This document shows, one piece after another, positions 1 to 5,138 of a stretch of 5,138 nucleotides of DNA. The DNA lies in assembly GCA_016934895.1 (NCBI GenBank), contig JAFGRZ010000083.1, positions 1-5,138 of the forward strand, in the 5' to 3' direction. The translations under genes were made by a program, and so were the position numbers. Within the stretch, counting starts at the first letter, position 1. Each line of letters begins with the position of its first letter. The notes under the pieces were generated by a model. That model saw only the letters and a list, made by a program, of their open reading frames with translations, made no database searches and was not told the DNA's origin. Source of the DNA: Candidatus Aminicenantota bacterium. Lineage in GTDB: Bacteria; Acidobacteriota; Aminicenantia; Aminicenantales; UBA8522.

Positions 1-6
1 GAAAGC

Positions 7-1023
7 ATGAAGGCGGCCGTCTGGCACAACAATCAGGATATCCGCATCGAAGATGTCCCTTTGCGAAGGCCGGGCCCCCGCGAAATGCTGGTCAAGGTCA
101 TTTCCTGCGGCATCTGCGGGAGCGACATTGTCGAATGGTACAGGCTGCCGCGGGCGCCGCTCGTCCAGGGACACGAGCTCGGCGCCGAGGTTGTCGAAGT
201 CGGCCCTTCGGTCGAGCGTTTCACACCGGGGGACCGGGTATTCATCGCCCCGAAGGTTCCTTGTATGGAGTGCCGTTACTGCCGCGCCGGGCATTTCCCG
301 CAGTGCGCTGAGGTCAAGGAAAGGCTGCCGGGCGGTTTCGCCGAATATATCCTTGTCCCGGAAATATTGGTGGAAAAGGGAACATATCTTCTGCCCGATT
401 CCATATCCTATGACCAGGCCACCTTCATCGAGCCCCTTGCCTGTGTCGTCAGGGCACAGAGACTGGCCGGATTGAGCGGCGGGCAGAGCGTCCTCATCCT
501 GGGGTCAGGAATGTCGGGACTTCTCCACGTCAAGCTGGCCGGAATGAAAGGTTGCCGGGTGATCGCAACCGACATCAATCCCCAAAGGCTCGCCCTGGCG
601 AAGGAGTACGGCGCGGTTCTGACCATCGGGGCGACAGACGACGTTGCCGGCGGCCTGATCAAACATCTGGGCCGGAAGGCCGATCTGGTCGTCCTCTGCA
701 CATCGGCGATGTCCGCGATCGATCAGGCCTGGGCCTCGGTCGACAAGGGGGGCTCCGTCGTTTTTTTCGCCGTCCCCGGACCGGAGAAACGCGTCGTTAT
801 CCCGGTCAACGACTTCTGGACCAAAGAGGTTCGCGTGCTCACTTCCTACTATTGCGGGCCTCCGGATATCCAGGAGGCCCTGAATCTCCTGGCCGACCGG
901 TCCATCGAGGTGGATTCGCTGATCACCCACCGGCTCCCTTTGCAGGACACCGCCCGGGGATTCCGGATGGTGATCGAGGGACAGGACGCCCTCAAAGTCA
1001 TCATCAAGCCCCATGAGATTTAG
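7..1023 (+). CDS. Zinc-dependent medium-chain alcohol/polyol dehydrogenase, NAD(H)-type
   Basis: This is a complete 338-residue cytoplasmic oxidoreductase of the MDR superfamily, a usual length for the sorbitol/threonine dehydrogenase-like branch. It should interconvert a secondary alcohol or polyol and its ketone. The N-terminal GroES-like domain carries the catalytic zinc ligands: C37 in GICGSD, H56-E57 in QGHELG, and E142 in FIEPLA. A structural zinc lobe has four cysteines spaced C-x2-C-x2-C-x7-C (C86, C89, C92, C100). The Rossmann domain has GSGMSG at 166-171, and D189 at the end of the next strand favours NAD over NADP. V42 occupies the position where many relatives have the proton-relay histidine (CxSDxH). 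The ATG at 7 begins a typical MKAAVW N-terminus; only six upstream bases are visible, so its ribosome site and promoter cannot be judged. It converges on the minus-strand cluster. The family call is firm; the substrate cannot be told. Confidence 0.95.
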   Translation: MKAAVWHNNQDIRIEDVPLRRPGPREMLVKVISCGICGSDIVEWYRLPRAPLVQGHELGAEVVEVGPSVERFTPGDRVFIAPKVPCMECRYCRAGHFPQCAEVKERLPGGFAEYILVPEILVEKGTYLLPDSISYDQATFIEPLACVVRAQRLAGLSGGQSVLILGSGMSGLLHVKLAGMKGCRVIATDINPQRLALAKEYGAVLTIGATDDVAGGLIKHLGRKADLVVLCTSAMSAIDQAWASVDKGGSVVFFAVPGPEKRVVIPVNDFWTKEVRVLTSYYCGPPDIQEALNLLADRSIEVDSLITHRLPLQDTARGFRMVIEGQDALKVIIKPHEI

Positions 1024-1224
1024 CCACCCGGCCAGCGAGTCGGATATCGCGGCTTTCGCCGAATTCTTGAAAAGGGGGGCCACAGGCCTTTCCAGGCCGA
1101 AGTCCAGAAGCGTCTCGATACGCTGAAAGCCACCGCCGGAATAAACCCCGGGTCCCCGTTTCCCGCCTTCAAAATTCGACGGTCATTTCTTTGCGCAATT
1201 CCTGGCCGCCCGTCAGATCCTTGA
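1013..1224 (+). pseudogene. Possible frameshifted remnant of a TPR-protein tail after the dehydrogenase
   Basis: Two overlapping open frames look like one broken protein end. An ATG at 1013, overlapping the dehydrogenase stop by 11 bases, opens a 37-codon frame (stop 1124-1126) that includes SESDIAAFAEFLKRG. The frame that follows the dehydrogenase stop contains FQAEVQKRLDTLKATAG and stays open to the TGA at 1222. They would join as one reading if the run of six G at 1074-1079 had seven. The joined text reads like a last TPR helix pair, and EVQKRLDTLK closely resembles EVIRKRIDTLK near the C-terminus of the large GWxTD protein at 3159-5138. There is no clear ribosome site, and the 3' part runs antisense into the lipoprotein gene. 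It may be a decayed fragment, a sequencing error in a tiny gene, or chance. Confidence 0.27.
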
Positions 1225-2146
1225 GCCGGATCGTCAACGTGTTTTTCCCTCGCCGCAACCTGGCCGCTCCGTCCTCGATGCGAAAAGGGATTCTCCGGCG
1301 AAACGAGCCGCGCTTTCCCATTCCGAACTCGTCTTCCGTTCCGGCGATCTCAAATGTCTCGCGGTGTTCCCAGACAGCGTCACCCTCGACATCGCGGAGC
1401 GCCAGTTCGACCTCGATATCGACCTTCCGCCATTCCGCATCTTCATGGGGCCAGATAACCGAGTAGGGGATAGAGACGATGACGATCCCCCCGATCTTCT
1501 CTGTCCCGACGGCCGTCTTCCTCAAACGCCAGTCGAAGTCGAAGAGCGGCCTCTCCCCGGATGGAATTTTCCGGGCATCCGCCTGAGCCAAATTCAGTTC
1601 GTGCATGTACGTGAGATTGAAGACGCGCAGAGACGTCAGGTCATAGGTGATGAGCTTGAACTGGCCGTTGCAGTTCTGATCGCGGAAAACGATTGGAAAA
1701 TCGCCGTAATACCAGACCTCGCGGCACCTTTCCGTCTCGCTCCGGGCACTGGTGTCGATGATCCGGTCGAGAGGCGCCCCGAAGAGAATGTAGATCCGTC
1801 CCCGGTCGGTGAGCCAGCCTGGACGCCCTTCTCCTTTGAAGAGCCTCTCGGTTTCCTTCATGCGCTCGAAATATTCCGCCTTGAACTCGTTCTCCTCTGT
1901 GTCGGGATCGAGATCGCGCCGTCTCCAAAAGTCTTCGATGAAGGCGTCCTTCTCCGAGTCGGGAAGCTCGAGGAATATTTTTCTCTCGGCCGAGGAGATG
2001 ATGTACCGGACCTTTGAGAGAAAATCGTCATAGGGAGGAGAGAGGCTCCTCTCGAGGCGATAAAGCCGGCAGCTGGAAACCAGGGCCAGGATCAACAGCA
2101 GGCCGCCTGCCCTGATCCAAATCCTTTGCCTTTCATCTGAGCGCAT
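1169..2146 (-). CDS. GWxTD domain-containing lipoprotein
   Basis: This is a 325-residue predicted lipoprotein. The start is placed at ATG 2146 rather than at a longer upstream opening because it is preceded by GGGAGAG at a 7-base spacing and directly gives a signal peptide. That peptide has charged residues at 1-12, a hydrophobic core at 13-23 and lipobox VSSC with C26 as the lipidated cysteine. R27 follows, not aspartate, so by the E. coli rule the protein would go to the outer membrane. Residues about 41-170 form the GWxTD domain: DAFIEDFWRRRD, ENEFKAEYF, then GWLTDRGRIYILFGAP from 110, then EVWYYGD. Residues about 215-325 are beta-rich with no recognised domain. C141 and C159 are the only other cysteines in the mature protein. 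It is the last gene of the cluster and a paralog of the gene at 3159-5138. The molecular function of GWxTD domains is unknown to me. Confidence 0.9.
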   Translation of the reverse strand: MRSDERQRIWIRAGGLLLILALVSSCRLYRLERSLSPPYDDFLSKVRYIISSAERKIFLELPDSEKDAFIEDFWRRRDLDPDTEENEFKAEYFERMKETERLFKGEGRPGWLTDRGRIYILFGAPLDRIIDTSARSETERCREVWYYGDFPIVFRDQNCNGQFKLITYDLTSLRVFNLTYMHELNLAQADARKIPSGERPLFDFDWRLRKTAVGTEKIGGIVIVSIPYSVIWPHEDAEWRKVDIEVELALRDVEGDAVWEHRETFEIAGTEDEFGMGKRGSFRRRIPFRIEDGAARLRRGKNTLTIRLKDLTGGQELRKEMTVEF

Positions 2147-2153
2147 CCGATCG

Positions 2154-2160
2154 CTCTCCC
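2154..2160 (-). promoter_or_regulatory. Ribosome binding site for the GWxTD lipoprotein
   Basis: On the minus strand GGGAGAG lies 7 bases before the ATG at 2146. It supports this start over upstream in-frame openings, which would run back into the preceding TPR gene and bury the signal peptide. Confidence 0.65.
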
Positions 2161-2175
2161 GCGCGGAGATCGGAA

Positions 2176-2190
2176 CCGGGTTTCCCCCGG
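2176..2190 (-). other. GC hairpin immediately after the TPR gene stop
   Basis: Directly after the TAG of the TPR protein gene, the minus strand can pair CCGGG with CCCGG around a five-base GGAAA loop. No T-run follows, so it is not an intrinsic terminator. In the transcript it could block 3' degradation or slightly separate expression of the lipoprotein gene, but a five-pair stem could also be chance in GC-rich DNA. Confidence 0.3.
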
Positions 2191-3174
2191 CTATTTTTTC
2201 ATCTTCTCGATCGTCGCGATGATATTCTTGACCTGCGGGACTTCCGGATTGTCCGGATCGAGCCGGATAAAGGCGTTGAACGAATCCCGGGCCTTTGCCA
2301 TGTCGCCCTTGTTGAGATAGACATAGCCGAGCCGGAGATGGGGCTTGGGCCAATCCGACTTGATCGCGACCGCCCGTTCGAAATATTCGATCGCCTCGTC
2401 GATCCTCCGGCTCGAAAAAAAGAGCTCGCCGACGTTATAGGCGGCCACCTCATCCTGGGGAGAGAGCTCCAGGGCCCGGCGGAAATACTTTTGCCCCCCT
2501 TCAAGATCGTCTCTCTTCAGGGCCACCTCTCCCAGGCCGGAGAACGCTTTCTGCGCGGCCGCGGGATCCTTCTTATAATCGCCGTGGGCGGCCAGCACTT
2601 TGTCCAGCACGAGTTCGAATTCCGCCTGGGCCTTGTCCAGTTCTCCCGTCCGAAGGGAGCAGGTTCCGATGTTGAGATGAACCTGGTAAACCTCCGGATA
2701 CTTGGCCGCGAACTCCTGGAAAACGTTTTGGGCCTCTTCATATCGGCCCTGGCTGAGCAGGGCATCCCCCTTCTCGAAGAGTGCCGCCAGTTCCTTGTCC
2801 GAGCTGACGGCGGCGGCGCCTTTGATCTTGTTCAAGGTGAAAGTGATGGGCGGATTGGTCTTGAGCTGCTTGACGCTCATAACCACTTCGGAATCGACGT
2901 AGCCGCTCTTGGAGGCGGTGATGCGCCAGGCGCCTGTCCCGAGCCCTGCGATGGCAAATCGTCCGTCGTCACCCGAACGCCCCTCCAGTTTCGTTCCTCC
3001 CCCCCGGCTTTCGGCGACAACAAGGGCGCCCTCGACCGGAGCGCCTTCTTCGTCGACGACGACGCCGTGGATCCGGCCCCGGCCGAAATCCTCCTGGAGC
3101 GTGACGGTGAAACCCACGCCGGCCAAACAAAGCGTTAACAGGATGGCGATCCTGAATCTTATACTGGCCTCCAT
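2191..3174 (-). CDS. Secreted carboxypeptidase-regulatory-like / TPR repeat protein
   Basis: This is a 327-residue exported or membrane-anchored protein. The ATG at 3174 is chosen because GGAG lies 4 bases upstream and an N-terminal hydrophobic segment (about 8-23) follows at once; longer openings lie inside the preceding gene. No lipobox is seen, so it may be cleaved or remain as an N-terminal anchor. Residues about 33-115 form a carboxypeptidase-regulatory-like beta-sandwich (GRIHGVVVDEEGAPVEGALV, DDGRFAIAGLGTGAWRI), a fold common in Gram-negative surface and periplasmic proteins. After a short linker come about five TPR units: roughly 128-160, 162-195, 207-240, 242-273 and 276-309, with clear repeats such as RRIDEAIEYFERAVAI. 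TPRs usually act as protein-binding scaffolds. It overlaps the upstream GWxTD gene by 16 bases and lies 44 bases from the downstream one, which suggests a shared transcript. The partner proteins are inferred only from this neighbourhood. Confidence 0.92.
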   Translation of the reverse strand: MEASIRFRIAILLTLCLAGVGFTVTLQEDFGRGRIHGVVVDEEGAPVEGALVVAESRGGGTKLEGRSGDDGRFAIAGLGTGAWRITASKSGYVDSEVVMSVKQLKTNPPITFTLNKIKGAAAVSSDKELAALFEKGDALLSQGRYEEAQNVFQEFAAKYPEVYQVHLNIGTCSLRTGELDKAQAEFELVLDKVLAAHGDYKKDPAAAQKAFSGLGEVALKRDDLEGGQKYFRRALELSPQDEVAAYNVGELFFSSRRIDEAIEYFERAVAIKSDWPKPHLRLGYVYLNKGDMAKARDSFNAFIRLDPDNPEVPQVKNIIATIEKMKK

Positions 3175-5138
3175 CGGTCTCCGTTGTTTTTCAACTCGCC
3201 CGCCGGCCGACTCTCTCCGCTCCGGCTCTCTTTCCCTTTCAGGGTATCGATCCTCTTGCGGATAACCTCTTGGTCCGGGTCGAGCTCCAGCGACCGGCTC
3301 CAGGCCGCCAAAGCCGCCTTCACATCTCCCCTTTCGAAGTAGCATTCCCCGGCGGCGTTGAGCAGTGTCGGACTGATGCCGTATTGGGAGATCGCCGCTT
3401 CGAACATTTCGATGGCCCGCTCCCACTCTCCCAGCTCCTGGCAGGCCTTCCCCTGGAGAAAATAGACATCGTAGCTGGGAGGTTTGTCCGCGCCCATGAA
3501 GGGTTGGAAGAGAGGCGCTATCTTCTCAGGCATTCGCCTGCCCATGTAAGCCCGGGCGAGGTTCAGGGCGAAATCCAGCGAATCCGGCCGGCTCCGGCCG
3601 GCCCTTTCCAGCCGGACGATCGCTTCATCAAGCCGTCCGCTGTTGAACAGCTGGGTGCCGACAAGATAATCATAGATCGGTTCGGAGGAAGGGGGCTGGA
3701 CTTGGGAATGGAACCAGGGCCGGCGGATCGCGGCGAGCGGCGTGACGTCGAACTCGTCGGAAGCGCTCGCCGCCTCGGCACCGTCGATCGTCAGCGAGAC
3801 CCGCACGCGATAGTGAGCCGGGGCATAGTCGCTCAGGACGACCTCTTCGAGCACGTTGGGAAGCCCGGGATAGTCCGATGCCTTCCGGGCGAAGGATCGA
3901 AATTCCTGCTCGTCCTTCAGAAAAGTGAATTTCAGCTCCGCTTTGTCCCTGGCCTCATCCGGCAGGCCATGAACCTGGAAGGCCAGGCAGAGCGTATCCA
4001 TCGCCAGAAAAACCCGGTTGGGCTGGCAGCGAACCCGGAAGGCTCCGAAGCGGAAGGGCTTCAGGCTGGGCGCCGTCTTTTCGGGCTCGGCCGCCCCGTA
4101 GCCGAGGAGGAGAGAGGTCAACCGGACCCCGGCATCCTCGCGAGGAACGACGATCGCCTGCTCGTGGGAAGTGAATTCCTTGGAGACCTCGTTCTTGAGG
4201 AGCAGAGAGAGCCGGTAGTCCCCGGGGATGAGGGGGAACATATCGTGGATGTTGAGCGGCTGCCGGCCCGCCCGGGCCAGTTTCTCCTTGTCGAGGTTGA
4301 TGGAGATCGCCCTTTCAAACTGATAGACGGGTTTCCCTTCCGGTGTTGTGACGCTGCCGTTCAGCCTCAGGTTGGCATAGTATCGCGTTTCCGCCTGGCC
4401 GACCGACAGCCGGGCGGGCTCGATCGCGAAGTGGACGAAATCCAGTCCGGACGGGTCTTTGAAGACCTTGACCAGGGATTCGCAGTTCATGTAGTTGGCC
4501 GTGTATTCCACCTCGACGATATCCTTGTATTCCAGGAACTTTCGGGCATAGAGTTCCTCGACCTGACGCTGCGGGGTCGTTTCGACGCGCTGGATGAGCA
4601 TGTCCGACGCCAGCGAGGGACGGCTGATGATCGTCCTGTCTTCCCCCGGCACGAGAGAGATGGAAACATCCGCCAGGTCGGGCTCGAACTCTCTAAGTTT
4701 TTTGTAGGCGGCCACATAATCAATCGGATCAAAATCCGGGTTGGTGAGGAGGGCCTGAGGCCCGTCCCCGGCCGGGCTGTAGAGCTTGAACTCCCCGATC
4801 CCTCCTTCCTGGAAAAAGACGACGTAGAAGCCCGGCGGCAGGCCGAGGCCGGCCTTGTCCTGATAAAACCAGACCTCGGCCGGATAGGTCTGGGTCTTGC
4901 CTTCGAAACGCTGGATATCATTGGGCTCGCCGAGAATGATATAGATGCGTCCCCGGTCGGTCCTCCAGCCGGGCCGCGGACTCGTCCGACCGAAAAATCG
5001 GTTGGCATGGCTGATCCGTCGAAGGTGTTCGGCCTTGAATTCGTTCTCGGGAGTGCCGGGGATGGGATCGCGGTGTTTCCAGAAGGCTTCGATGAAGAGA
5101 TCCCGTTCCCTGTCCGAGGTAAGCTTGAGAAAAACATC
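3159..5138 (-). CDS. Large GWxTD domain protein with C-terminal TPR repeats, 5' partial
   Basis: The frame is open from the window edge to the TAA at 3159-3161, giving 659 visible residues; the start lies outside. The GTG at 4715 is an internal valine, not the start, because the 141 codons before it encode most of a GWxTD domain. Visible blocks are RDLFIEAFWKHRDP (12-25), ENEFKAEHL, GWRTDRGRIYIILGEP (57-72) and EVWFYQD (88-94). By alignment with the lipoprotein paralog, at least some 55 residues are missing, probably including an export signal. Residues about 200-470 are beta-rich and unrecognised, with strand-like runs such as AHYRVRVSLTIDG suggesting Ig-like modules. About three or four TPR units follow (roughly 488-521, 556-587, 591-622, with a degenerate one between), then a charged tail. 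It is the most upstream visible gene of the cluster. Periplasmic or outer-membrane location is inferred. The domain calls are firm; the function is unknown. Confidence 0.92.
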   Translation of the reverse strand, partial: DVFLKLTSDRERDLFIEAFWKHRDPIPGTPENEFKAEHLRRISHANRFFGRTSPRPGWRTDRGRIYIILGEPNDIQRFEGKTQTYPAEVWFYQDKAGLGLPPGFYVVFFQEGGIGEFKLYSPAGDGPQALLTNPDFDPIDYVAAYKKLREFEPDLADVSISLVPGEDRTIISRPSLASDMLIQRVETTPQRQVEELYARKFLEYKDIVEVEYTANYMNCESLVKVFKDPSGLDFVHFAIEPARLSVGQAETRYYANLRLNGSVTTPEGKPVYQFERAISINLDKEKLARAGRQPLNIHDMFPLIPGDYRLSLLLKNEVSKEFTSHEQAIVVPREDAGVRLTSLLLGYGAAEPEKTAPSLKPFRFGAFRVRCQPNRVFLAMDTLCLAFQVHGLPDEARDKAELKFTFLKDEQEFRSFARKASDYPGLPNVLEEVVLSDYAPAHYRVRVSLTIDGAEAASASDEFDVTPLAAIRRPWFHSQVQPPSSEPIYDYLVGTQLFNSGRLDEAIVRLERAGRSRPDSLDFALNLARAYMGRRMPEKIAPLFQPFMGADKPPSYDVYFLQGKACQELGEWERAIEMFEAAISQYGISPTLLNAAGECYFERGDVKAALAAWSRSLELDPDQEVIRKRIDTLKGKESRSGESRPAGELKNNGDRWRPV
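3179..3182 (-). promoter_or_regulatory. Ribosome binding site for the TPR protein, inside the upstream gene
   Basis: Minus-strand GGAG sits 4 bases before the ATG at 3174, within the last codons of the large GWxTD gene. The two coding regions overlap by 16 bases in different frames, so translation is probably coupled. Confidence 0.55.

Noticed and set aside
1050..1061. Hairpin CGGC-TTTC-GCCG as a dehydrogenase terminator
   Set aside because: The four-pair stem is too short and the following bases are not a T-run.
505..1083. Minus-strand open frame opposite the dehydrogenase
   Set aside because: The plus strand encodes a complete MDR enzyme with all motifs. The antisense product has no family features.
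1085..1098. Hairpin GGCCT-TTCC-AGGCC in the convergent gap as a terminator
   Set aside because: The stem is only five pairs and no T-run follows on either strand.
1364..2017. Long plus-strand open frame (217 codons) opposite the GWxTD lipoprotein
   Set aside because: It lies antisense to a gene with a clear signal peptide and GWxTD domain. Its translation has no recognisable domain, and long antisense frames are expected in GC-rich DNA.
2338..3138. Plus-strand open frame (266 codons) opposite the TPR protein gene
   Set aside because: The minus strand encodes clear TPR repeats and a regulatory-like domain. The opposite frame only mirrors their codon bias.
3583..3603. GGCCGG-rich direct and inverted repeat
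   Set aside because: It falls within TPR-region codons for G, R, S and P and is explained by codon use. No second copy or mobile-element structure is seen.
4487..5137. Minus-strand frame of 216 codons near the right edge
   Set aside because: It overlaps the true GWxTD frame in another phase. Its translation is rich in S, R and P, as expected from a shifted reading of GC-rich coding DNA.

Overview
The window holds one complete plus-strand dehydrogenase gene converging on a three-gene minus-strand cluster that encodes envelope or periplasmic proteins. The DNA is GC-rich with bacterial gene packing. Two GWxTD-domain proteins sit beside a carboxypeptidase-regulatory-like/TPR protein. This combination suggests a Gram-negative lineage such as Acidobacteriota or Aminicenantota, although Bacteroidota-like or other phyla are not excluded. 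The assignment rests on protein style only, as no rRNA or marker gene is present.

Layout: 7-1023 (+) is a zinc- and NAD(H)-dependent medium-chain dehydrogenase with all zinc ligands present. The convergent gap 1024-1168 has no convincing terminator, but it carries frames that look like the frameshifted tail of a TPR protein. 2146-1169 (-) is a 325-residue lipoprotein with a GWxTD domain. 3174-2191 (-) is a secreted or membrane-anchored 327-residue protein with a carboxypeptidase-regulatory-like beta domain followed by about five TPR repeats. 5138-3159 (-) is the last 659 residues of a large GWxTD protein with a beta-rich middle and C-terminal TPRs; its 5' end lies beyond the window.

The three minus-strand genes form an apparent operon. 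The large protein overlaps the TPR protein by 16 bases, and the TPR protein is 44 bases from the lipoprotein. The two GWxTD proteins are clear paralogs over about 100 residues (F-W-R-D, ENEFKAE, GWxTDRGRIYI and EVW blocks) but differ in architecture: one is a short lipid-anchored form and the other a large form carrying TPRs. With the secreted TPR protein between them they could form one envelope complex, but the function of GWxTD domains is not established, so no specific role is claimed. The dehydrogenase is oriented oppositely and is probably functionally unrelated.

No tRNA, rRNA, CRISPR array, insertion sequence or prophage gene was seen.
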